64,000 bases of DNA from Ooceraea biroi (Eukaryota > Arthropoda > Insecta > Hymenoptera > Formicidae). Shown here one piece after another: positions 23,943 through 33,586 of this stretch; within the stretch, counting starts at the first letter, position 1; each line of letters opens with the position of its first letter. Location of the stretch: NCBI RefSeq assembly GCF_003672135.1, contig NC_039518.1:1860001-1924000 (forward strand), given 5' to 3'. The notes under the pieces were generated by a model. It was given only the letters and a program-made list of their open reading frames with translations, was not told the DNA's origin and made no database searches. The position numbers and the translations under genes were made by a program.

Positions 23943-24497
23943 TACTATTCGTACTATTATTAATATCACTACATAGAAATTAGTACTTAGATTTCTGAAG
24001 AGTTTAATACAACCATTTTAATATTTATGATATTTATGACGTTGTTTAATAAGGTTTACCGTCGTCAATAAATACTTAATGTGTGTTAAGTATTTATCAA
24101 GTAATGTCTTGAGAATTTTACAAACTTAACGTTTCAATTGAGTGATATGTTAACAGTCTTAAGTTAGACCTGGTATGATACAGTAATATTTCTGAATAAG
24201 TATATAATTTTGTAAATAAATTTTCTAAGATACACTATTTTCTGCATGTGTCCCATACAACATTGTTAAGTCGTGAATTAAAAAAAAAACAATAGTTTTG
24301 ATATGTTTCTTATTTAACGTGAAATTAAAATTGCGCTAATTTCGCACTGCTTAAATCCTTATTTTCAAATCTAAATATGCTCTAACGATTGATCGGAACA
24401 ATTCTTCATTTGTAAGTAATACTGTAACGTCGAATTAAACAAATTAAACAAGTTTCTAAATAGCACAACTCGTCAATGTATCAGGAAACGTTTTTAT
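23943..24497 (+). other. RPB2 3' UTR and spacer
   Basis: AT-rich. AATAAA motifs near 24067 and 24214 are candidate polyadenylation signals. Nothing else seen. Confidence 0.4.
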
Positions 24498-24714
24498 TAG
24501 GTGCGCAAGTTAATTCGATGCTTTTTTTTAAAGAAATTGAGCTTTTTATTTTAAATTATTTACTCTCTTTTTGTCGAGAGAGGAGTCGTCAGCTGTTCGA
24601 TAGATGGAGAAAAGTATGAGAAAATGATGGCGAATATTTCGAAGGTTCATGTGTTTATTATTTTTGGTGGCTTCAATTTCTTCGAGAAAAGCATCGAATT
24701 AATTTGCGCACTCA
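24498..24714. mobile_element. Foldback MITE, GGTGCGCAAGTTAATTCGATGC ends
   Basis: The left end GGTGCGCAAGTTAATTCGATG pairs with CATCGAATTAATTTGCGCAC at the right, and CAATTTC segments inside also pair. The flanks contain TA. Non-coding. Confidence 0.75.
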
Positions 24715-24715
24715 A

Positions 24716-25071
24716 TATTTCCGTATAATAATACAATGGGCCACAGTTTTTTTGTTTTTTTACGATGAGAGAAAAAAAGAAAACGAAAAAAAGTGAGAGG
24801 GAAGTTCAGATGGCGTTGTTGGACGCTTTTCTCACTGTGCGCACGCGTATTTGGTCTACATCTACATCTACATCAAAGCGCCGGTTGTAAATTGTATCAT
24901 CATAATACGCACCACGAGCAGCATCGCCAGGTAGGCGCTGGATAGCGATAACAACGTCGGTTCTAGTTGTTTACATGCGAGAGTTTGACGACCCAGAGGA
25001 CGGTCTCCGTCCACGTAGGGACGCACGTAGAGGCTCCTTTTATTGAAGAAAATTTATTGCAATCCACAACT
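24716..25071 (+). promoter_or_regulatory. Probable promoter and 5' UTR region of KCTD9
   Basis: A short CpG-containing stretch (GTGCGCACGCGTATTTGG, CATCTACATCTACATC) precedes the ATG at 25072. Assignment is by position only. Confidence 0.4.
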
Positions 25072-27724
25072 ATGAAGAGAGTGATCATTTTCCTTAATGG
25101 CACTGATGTCAACGGCAAGGTACTGCTACATCCTGCTTGTACGCTGCATTTTATCCTTTTTACCGTTTGTAAACAGATTTTGTATACTTCTTTTGTCTCA
25201 AGTGAAAACTTACATCTCTTGACGAGCGGACTCGTGTTGCACGTCTTGTTGAGAAGCTGCGTAGGCGTAGTAGAAACGTTCAATGAAAGCAGTTTTTGTT
25301 TTACAACATATTTTTGTATTTGACAGGTGTTTGTGGTGACTCATTCATTAGACGAATTGTTGTTAGCGGCCGGTGCGAAATTCGAGATAACTGCAAAGAG
25401 GATCTTCACACCACAGGGTGGCGAGGTTGACGATATCAAGTTAATTAGGTAACTCGCTTGCAGTTTATTTACTTTTTTTGTTACTGAAGAGATTTTACTT
25501 TCTCTCTCTCTTGACTCGCAGATGAATGGTCATATTTCTTTTTCATAACCGATACTACAAAACGTCATCTTGGTGCATTATATTTGTACTGTTATTTTCA
25601 CTATATATGTATTACAATATTAATTATAACGTTATACTATATTCTTTCTTCCCATTGTTTTACAGAGATGATGATATTTTGTACGTCTCAAGTGGAGAGG
25701 ATTATATACAAAAAGATAAGATACATAGTAACAAATTAAATAAAAATTCAGAATGGATTACGCTGAACGTTGGGGGAAAATATTTTACCACAACTAGGGA
25801 TACCTTAACGAAAAAGGAGCCTATAAGCATGTTAGCAAGGTATATCTGTAATTTTTTTGCTAGCATAAAATTACTTAGATATTTTATATATTGCTTAGGA
25901 AAAATTGCATGTATTGTATTACGGAGTATATTCACTGAAACGAAATATTTCTATGTGTGTGTATACGAGTATGTATGCACGAGTAAAATAATTGTAAAGA
26001 AATTTTCCACAGAATGTTTACGGAGAGCACGGACACTGAGAATGCGATACAGCCGAGTAAACAAGATCACCTTGGAGCGTATCTGATCGACAGGAGTCCT
26101 CTGTATTTCGAGCCGCTATTAAATTATCTAAGGCACGGCGAAGTAATACTTGATTCCAATGTGAATGTAGCTGGTATATGTACCTTCAGTCATATTTAAG
26201 TTACTGCTACAGATCAGCTTTACGTAAAACCTAAGGAACTAAGAAACGAAATTGTTTGCCAGGGGTGTTGGCGGAGGCTCATTTCTATGGCATCGAAGGC
26301 GCCATACGAATTCTCTCAGCGATTGTGGAGAAGGAGGAACTGCAGAAAGAGGGTCTTAAATCGTTGACCCGCAATGATGTACTTAAAGCAATCATGTCAA
26401 CGCCGACCAATGCAGAGCTCAGGTTCCAGGGAGTCGACTTTGTCAAAGCCGATCTTTCCAAGCTAGATCTCAGGAACATCAATTTCAAGGTATATATGCA
26501 TTTCTCGCCTTGCAAATAAATAGGACCATATCAAAGGATCGTATAAAGTGTCTCGTTTCTTGAGAATTGTTCTCTCTCGTCTGCCGTTGTCGTTTTATAC
26601 GCTTTACTTTTTTACATCTCGATATCTCGACATACGTGATCGCGCGAAATTTTATAATCTGTAAAAGCATGTTTTTTTTATTACAACTAAAACTTCATAA
26701 AATATTTTAAATTAATAAAACTTCGGGAAGTCTGTTCGAGTCCAGTTTGTTGTACCTACAAACAAGTTTGCTCTTTGCAGTACGCTATTATGCACCACTG
26801 CAGTCTGGCAGGTGCCAATTTGTCTGGATGCTGCTTCGAGCGGGCCGATTTGTCCCACGCGAATCTGCAGGGCGCACAATTAATGTGCGTCAAAATGTCG
26901 TGCGCAAACCTAGCCGCGGCGAATTTACGTTCGTGCAACTTCGAGGATCCCGGCGGTTTGCCCGCGAACATGGAAGGCGTGAATCTGAAAGGCGCCAACC
27001 TCGAGGGCAGTAATATGGCGTCTGTTAATCTGCGCGTGGCGACGTTAAAAAATGCCGTCCTGAGAAATTGCGTCCTGAGGTCTGCTGTTTTGGCCGGTGC
27101 GGACCTAGAGGTGCTGTTTGTTCATCACGCATCGTTGTTTCAACATAAGTTCTGTTTCTATTATTTCTTTTAATACTGGGTCAGTCAAAAAGTTCAGTTT
27201 AATTCATACATATAATACAGGCAACAATGTTTATGTCATTGTAATTGATAATTTATTGCTAATAAACATTATAATTAGAATGTCATAGGCAATAATGTCT
27301 AATCATAGACAACGATGGTGATTACTTGGTTGAATAATTTGTTTCTACTGAATACAATAAAGTAAAATTTGCAAAACCGAACCAAACTTTTTGACTGATC
27401 CAATATTTATGCTAAATAACCCTAGAGAGGTGGTGGGTTGAAGGCGTTTCCGTCCCAACCGGGACGATATTAAAAAAAAACTGATCCAATATTTTTATTT
27501 TGTTATAGCAATTATGATTTATATTTCTTGTATTTATTACATTTAATATTTATTGCGTTTATATACTAATATTAATGTATGTACTTAAATGTGTTTGTAT
27601 TTTGTAGTGCTGTGATTTATCTGGCTCCGATCTGCAGGATGCAAATCTTCGTGGCGCCAATCTGAAGGACGCCGCCTTCGAGTTAATGCTAACACCGTTA
27701 CACATGTCCCAAACGATACGATAA
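25072..27724 (+). CDS. KCTD9: BTB/POZ domain-containing protein KCTD9
   Basis: Seven exons: 25072-25119, 25327-25448, 25666-25839, 26013-26173, 26263-26489, 26781-27110 and 27608-27724. They total 1179 nt and encode 392 aa (human about 389). Residues 1-75 (MKRVIIFLNGTDVNGK...DDIKLIRDDDILYV) form the KHA-type N-terminal domain. Residues 87-185 carry the T1/BTB fold (WITLNVGGKYFTTTRDTL...LIDRSPLYFEPLLNYLRHG). From about 230 onward lie pentapeptide repeats (ANLSG, ANLQG, ANLEG, ADLE). The end LTPLHMSQTIR is the family C-terminus. KCTD proteins of this type serve as oligomeric substrate adaptors for cullin-3 ubiquitin ligases (family knowledge). All phases join without conflict. Intron 6 carries a MITE. 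Confidence 0.97.
27176..27403. mobile_element. Small mariner-type MITE in KCTD9 intron 6
   Basis: The left end CTGGGTCAGTCAAAAAGTTC and the right end CTTTTTGACTGATCCAA are imperfect inverted repeats, flanked by TA. About 228 bp, no coding content. Confidence 0.75.
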
Positions 27725-28167
27725 CAATGAAAGTCACACTGCGCACGTTGTTGCTGCAGCTGGAATTCTACAGGAATGATAGTATTTCATATGATTTATA
27801 TAAATTTCGGTAATGGACTAGGAGCAACCAAGTGGCTAACGTTATAATACTGAATTCTTTTATCTTTCTCTCTTTCTTTCATAGACAACACAGAAACTGT
27901 TGCTTTTTGACGAAATTTTAGGTGGATATAATAGATTTGTTCTTTGTAGCTATCAAATTTATGCTATCATTGTGCTGTTGTAACGCCTGTCATGTCTATA
28001 GTGCTTATCGGCGTGGCGCGAAGAAGCAAACGTACTAAGCTGATTCTATTGATCGTTCATTGATGTGTCGTACAACGGATACATTTATCGAATCGGTCGG
28101 CAACAAAAATCATGGCCGATTGTTCCGTCATATCACGTAAACGTTAATGACATCAGGATCGCGATGT
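27725..28167 (+). other. KCTD9 3' UTR and spacer
   Basis: AT-rich with no ORF of note and no repeat that I could pair. Confidence 0.35.
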
Positions 28168-28171
28168 TTAA

Positions 28172-29048
28172 GGGGTTACATACCTCCAGAATTTTCAAAC
28201 AATCGATTTTTTTGTATTACTGATTTTCATTCTTTATACTTTTAAAAATATAATAAAAAAAGAATTAGTGAAAAATTCCAATCCGTAACGAAGATATAAC
28301 AATAAATATGACCGCGCGTCAGGAGGCGGGCCGCGGCGCAGGCTACCGCAAATAAGCTCGAACAGCCCACAGATTACAGAAAACTGTACAAAATATAAAA
28401 ATTATCGAGAAAGAAGGCACGCAATATGAAATTGGAATGGGAGATTAAGCTCACTACAAAAATTAATATTTACACGATTTTTACTTCTCAAACTTTAAAC
28501 GCGTTTTTCTCGAAACCAGTTTTTTTGACACGGTCGGCACGATAACTCGAATAGTTTTCAATATTTAAAAAAATTTTTTGTTCTCAAATCTTCGTAATCG
28601 TTTTGTCTATAGTCTGTCGAGCCATTTTTTTGCAATTTTGTTTAATACAATGTTTATAAACAATTAAAGACCGAAATTTTTCATGAAAACATGAAGTTCA
28701 ATTTTGACTGGCATAAATTATTTATTTTTTTGAAATTAAAAAATCTGGCTCGACAGACTATAACTACAACATTACTTTACAAGAAATTTCTTGCATTTGT
28801 CAGATCCATCAATGTTACAAGAAGATATCATGCCGACTCTGAGGGGACATTTTTTTAGCAGCGGTCCAATTAATGCCACAAAACTTCATTTTATTAATAT
28901 TCAAAAATTTATTACTAATTATTTTTTTACACTTAAAGGACCAGTAAATCATATGCAATTCATATTTTACTTTATTATTTCAGATATACCCCCTAAAAAA
29001 ATGCCCCAAACATATCAATTTTTCGCCGCTATGGAGGTATGTAACCCC
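28172..29048. mobile_element. TTAA-bounded element, GGGGTTACATACCTCCA ends
   Basis: The inverted ends GGGGTTACATACCTCCA and TGGAGGTATGTAACCCC lie inside TTAA at 28168-28171 and 29049-29052. An internal phrase CTTTAAACGCGTTTTTCTCG is also found, with one change, in the element at 62304-63512, so the two are related. No transposase is recognisable in this copy. Confidence 0.85.
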
Positions 29049-29052
29049 TTAA

Positions 29053-29669
29053 ATTCGGACTCGATTATCAGAAGTGCATGAAAATAAAGCCACCGAATTA
29101 ATTAATTTATAACGAATAATAATTGTTTACATGTGATAATGTTTTTCTCGCTATTGCGTTACTTATAATTGCGTCCATTCTCTCTCTCTCGCGGGGAGCA
29201 ATTGACGTGTGAAGCGTGACGATGCTTTCAATTTGCCTTATCTCGATTTTGTTGTACATTAATTAAGTTTACGCTAGATTTAGGGAGTCCATTTCAATAT
29301 TTTAATCGCGAACAATTTTTGTGATATACATACGATAGTTGATTTGCGTATAAATAAATAATGCTGTAAATAATAGTAAAATATGTTAGAGGTATTATAG
29401 GAAAAGTTTCGATGTTTAGATGATAATAAATTGTAGCAGTTCCGTGACTAGCGCACAAATCGAGACATTTCGCTTCTCGTGCGATTTCTAAAGTGGCGCC
29501 ATGTATTTAATTTTTTACCGTAACTTATATGTAGCGCGTAGGTAGGCGACAATAATTTAAATAAATATATGTTTATACCTGTGAAGTTACTTCAACGCGT
29601 ATTCAGAGTATTGAAACTTTTATAATGATTAAATCCTCCTAAAAGGTAAATAAAATATTTATGTTATTG
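29053..29669. other. Spacer before HAUS1-like gene
   Basis: AT-rich. It may contain the promoter and first exon of the following gene. I could not find a convincing first coding exon. Confidence 0.3.
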
Positions 29670-29695
29670 ATGGCAGATAGCACCGCTCTCGTACA

Positions 29696-30409
29696 GTGAG
29701 TCCATTTCTTACGACTGGAGTCGCAAAGGGTCACAACGGAAATGTACCCACCACTGAAGAAGTTTCCTTGCTTCGACACTTGCAGAGAGGAATATCGGAA
29801 ACGACGGAAGAAAACGCCGTTTTCACAAAGGTAGTCACAAGTTTCTTATCAAAATTGAATCTTGAGATTAAGGTATTACCCAATGACATAAAAGAGGGCC
29901 TGGAAAAAGTGTCTTTGATCCTGAAAAACGAGAAACTGCTTGAATTTGATGAAACAGCACTACGTGTAGCCAAGGAGCAAAGGATTATAAAGGAGAAGAG
30001 GCAACAGAGGGAAGAGAAGCAGATGTCATTGATGTACGATAAGCTACTTAAAAATTCCACTAAACTGCAAACAAAGCTTGACCATCTGCATAGCGCAGTT
30101 GATACCCTCAAAGACACGATCGATGAGACAGAGAAGGATAGGGACAGTCTGTATTGCAACAAGGTATTCTTATCTGCAAAGCTGAAAGAGTATAAGCAAG
30201 CTGTGGAGAAATTAGAAGCAGATCTGAGTGGCATGCAGGTTGACGAGCAGTATCCTGAGAAAATACTAGATAAATATATCCTTTACTTGGAAAGGAAAAG
30301 TAAATTGGCAAATCTCAACCAATCTCTCGCTCAGTACGGTGAACTGCCGCCTAATTTGTTTCAAGCCGAGTTACTAGTGGAAAGCAAAAGAAAAGAATAT
30401 GAGAATTTA
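29696..30409 (+). CDS. HAUS1: HAUS augmin-like complex subunit 1-like protein, 3' end split by mariner
   Basis: Open frame of about 238 codons rich in coiled coil (KEKRQQREEKQMSLMYDKLL, LKEYKQAVEKLEADL). The order of segments, PTTEEVSLLRHLQR near the N-terminus and ELPPNLFQAELLVESKRKEYENL near the C-terminus, resembles HAUS1, a roughly 280-aa subunit of the augmin complex that recruits gamma-tubulin to spindle microtubules. This is family recognition from memory, so moderate confidence. No ATG starts the frame. CTCTCGTACAG at 29686-29696 could be a 3' splice site, with 5' exons missing or unrecognised. At 30410 a mariner enters after ENL. Read-through adds about 26 residues from the mariner end before a stop at about 30490. 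Beyond the element the same frame resumes as EQLFLEETLN at 31689. Confidence 0.55.
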
Positions 30410-31686
30410 TTGGGTTGGCCAAAAAGTAATTGCGTTTTTTTAAATATAAATAAAAGGCGAATTTTTCATGGGAAACAAAAACTTTATTAAACAATATATT
30501 GTCCATTTTGTTTGATTATCTTTTGCCATTTTTCAGGCAACTTCATGATTCCGCGCTCAAAAAAGTTCTTATCTTTTTCAGCAAAAATCAATTCCAAGAA
30601 CGATTTGATATCCTCATCAGCGGTAAAGGTTTTACCATTCAAGGCGTTTTGCAAAGAACCAAACAAATGGTAATCTGATGGTGCCAGGTCTGGCGAATAT
30701 GGTGGATGTGGTAACACATCCCATCCAAGCTGCAACAATTTTTCACGAGTGACCAAACTTGTACGTGGTCTAGCGTTATCATGGTGAAACACAACACCTT
30801 TGCGATTCACCAATTCTCGACGTTTCTGTTCGATGGCATCGTTTAATTTATCCAGTTGACGACAGTATACGTCTGAATGAATGGTTTGATTCCTTGCAAG
30901 CAGCTCAAAATACACAGTCCCACCAGACTGACAGCATAATCTTTCTTTGGTGAATATCTGCTTTCGAAGTGCTTTGAGCAGGTTCATCACGCTTGCTCCA
31001 CCATCTTTTTCGTTTGACGTTGTTATAGACGATCGATTTTTTGTCGCCTGTTATCATACGTTTCAAAAATCGATCATTTTCCTCACGTTTCAAAAGAGAA
31101 TCGCAGATGTCAATACGCTCAGTGAGATGAATTTCTTTGAGCTCATGTGGTACCCAAATATCGAGCTTACTAATGTATCCAAGTCGTTTTGAATGGTTTT
31201 CAACACTCGATTTCGATATGTTAAGATTCTCAGCAATCTCTCGTGTCGTTAAACGCCGATTCGAATCGATCAGTGCCTTTATTTTGTCATCATCAATTTC
31301 GATTGGCCTTCCTGAGCGTGGTGCATCTTTCACATTAAAATCTGCAGATCGAAATTTAGTAAACCAATTTTGACACTGCCGCAGTTTTAAAGCATCTTCG
31401 CCATATACATGACATAACTTTTTATGAGCTTGCACAGCGTTTTTCCCTTTTCGGAAGTAATAAAACAAAATATGAGGAAAATGTTCTTTTTGATTTTCCA
31501 TTTTGAAATCGACGGCAAAGAAACAATTGTTAACGAAATCGTGTAGTTTCTTTTTGTAAAACAAGCTTGAACTGTGAGTTGTTAACCTACATAATGAATT
31601 TGCGGTTTAGAATGAAGTTAGTTACATTTCAAGACATGTATGTCCATCTATTGGAAAGAAACGCAATTACTTTTTGGCCAACCCAA
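30410..31686 (-). mobile_element. Single full-length mariner copy inside a host coding exon
   Basis: The inverted TTGGGTTGGCCAAAAAGTAA ends are flanked by TA at 30408-30409 and 31687-31688. About 1277 bp, same family as the two trimers, with no truncated partner units. It is antisense to the host gene. Confidence 0.95.
30487..31501 (-). pseudogene. Mariner transposase in the HAUS1-like exon, frameshifted
   Basis: Starts MENQKEHFPH, keeps the Asp residues of TGDKKS, HHDNARP and APSDYH, and ends NGQYIV. It shares the frameshift at the VWWDC/GTVYFEL join with all other units. The usual TGDEKW reads TGDKKS here. Confidence 0.9.
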
Positions 31687-31688
31687 TA

Positions 31689-31796
31689 GAACAGCTGTTT
31701 CTAGAAGAGACACTGAATTTTATTTTCAAATTTTTTAATTCGATACCATGCGAGTTGTATATCTTCCTCATGGACAATCGATTTTTATTACATTAA
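31689..31796 (+). pseudogene. Displaced 3' coding remnant of the HAUS1-like gene
   Basis: Continues the interrupted frame after the second TA as EQLFLEETLNFIFKFF... to TAA. If the element and one TA are removed, ENL joins EQLFLEETLN in frame, which resembles a HAUS1 C-terminal helix. With the element present, this piece lies about 1.3 kb beyond the new stop. Confidence 0.6.
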
Positions 31797-32127
31797 AACT
31801 AACGTAAAAGAAATATTGTTAATAAACTGTATATTCAAACTAAAAGAATTTACAAAGATCTCTATATACGATTTTTTTGTTCTCTACGATCATACAAAGT
31901 CGTTAGAACCGCGCGATTAATCGTGTAAACGAACGAAATGGTAAAATCACAAAGATACTCTGACGGTTAAACGTAAACGCACCGTACGACATAATGCATT
32001 AAATTATCCAAAGTTGTGCGATGATTTTAGAAACCGTATTTCGATTTCGTTTGTTTCCGTGTCATTCTATTCTGAGACCATTGGTAACTCAGTTCTAGCT
32101 CCATTGCTTTAGCATAGCACAAGACTT
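31797..32127. other. Probable ancestral 3' UTR and spacer
   Basis: AT-rich, no feature recognised. Confidence 0.3.
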
Positions 32128-32854
32128 CCCAGGCAGCACATGTTAGCCTAATATATGTCTAATGTCTAAGAAACATAAAGTACCATTTAAGAAACGGTTT
32201 AAATAGAAACCGTTTTTAGACCTCAATTTTAAAAACGTATTTTTCACCTTTCCACAGAAACGAAAAATGTGTTTTATTAAATTGATTTGAAATTATATAA
32301 TTAATATAGAAAAAATAGTCATTTCTACTTACTTTGCGAGTATTAATTATTTTTACATCATACGTTTCAATGTACTCGATTATGGAACAAGAGACAAAAC
32401 TCAACACAAGTGCGTGTGATTCCCACCCCTGATTCACCAAGCGACCGATAGATGGCCGGCCAGACGTGACGTTCTCGCAAGTAACATTTGTGTCATCACC
32501 TTATAAATAACCATCCGGAAAACCGATCCAATACTCTTTTCTTCTTCTTTTCTTTTGAAACTTTTGAGATCATTATTACTTGAAGTGATATTTCAAAAGA
32601 GTGAGATTCCACTACACGAAATTTAGAGAGTAATTCATAAAATATAAAAACCTAGTTTTTTACAAAAATGTGACTTAACTCTGTCTATCTTTGGGGCACT
32701 GATATATAGAATTGATAAATATTTTTCTGATGGTTTCTAAAACGTTTTTTCGTTGGACATTTTTCTCCTAAATAAACGTTTCAATAAAATGGTTATGAAA
32801 CGTTACGGCAAAACGTTTATGAAACGGTTTTGAAACCAATGTGTGCTGCCTGGG
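32128..32854. mobile_element. Element with CCCAGGCAGCACA ends and subterminal AAACGTTT-type repeats
   Basis: The left end CCCAGGCAGCACATGTTAG and right end TGTGTGCTGCCTGGG are inverted. Near the ends are repeated motifs such as AAACGGTTT, AAAACGTTTATGAAACGG and GAAACCGTTT. TT flanks both sides. No coding region. Superfamily unknown to me. Confidence 0.8.
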
Positions 32855-32855
32855 T

Positions 32856-33280
32856 TACTATCCACAGACGTCTGTATGCTACTCAACGCTTTATTGCACG
32901 ATTGTGTAAACTCGTCGGTCTTGACTGTATCGAAGATTATAAACATTTTAGTTATACAGGCTATGGTCAAAAATCCCTAGATTTTTGGCTTCACGTCTGG
33001 TTGATGACATGAAACTTTATTTTGAGACGCAATTATTTTCCCAAACTCTAAAAACATTACAGGCGTATTTCCCAAATGATTTGGCGTTGAAAGAAGCGAA
33101 AAAGAACATTATTTGGAATGATGTCTGCTAACTATACGCTCAACTAATTTTCATTAATTATTAAAAAACTATTATTTCCCAAACTCTAAAAGTGGTTTCC
33201 TAAACTTTCCCAAACGATTGCAATAAAAACAAATAAGATTTATCATATTTGTCTGCTAACTATACGGCGGTGACTCAGTA
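32856..33280 (-). repeat. Repeat upstream of MCRS1, inverted copy of RPB2-upstream repeat
   Basis: Uninterrupted version of the blocks listed at 15972-17748. It contains an internal near-duplication of GTATAGTTAGCAGACA and GTTTGGGAAA segments. It ends about 300 bp before the MCRS1 ATG. Confidence 0.85.
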
Positions 33281-33586
33281 AGCGCTTTTTGTTTAAAAAC
33301 AGCCACTTACTTATTTATCTCATATATCGATTTTATAGTCGACTTATATCTGTGTCAATCGATTACTATCGATCCGCTCCAAGTTCTTTATACGAGTGAC
33401 ACAACAATTGTGTATGATTCAATCGCGTCACCGAGCTTGATGTTTCGATCTGAACGAAGAGATTTCAAGTATAATTATATTAAACATTAAAGTAATCGTG
33501 ATTTGTTTGTAGGTGTACATAGCATCGTAATCGATCGTATATTATGGTTTGACGACTTCAAGCGCACCTGCATTCGCTTACACAAC
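33281..33586 (+). promoter_or_regulatory. MCRS1 5' region with a spliced 5' UTR exon
   Basis: TTGTTTGTAG ending near 33513 is a plausible 3' splice site ahead of the ATG at 33587. A non-coding first exon upstream is likely but not located. Confidence 0.4.
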
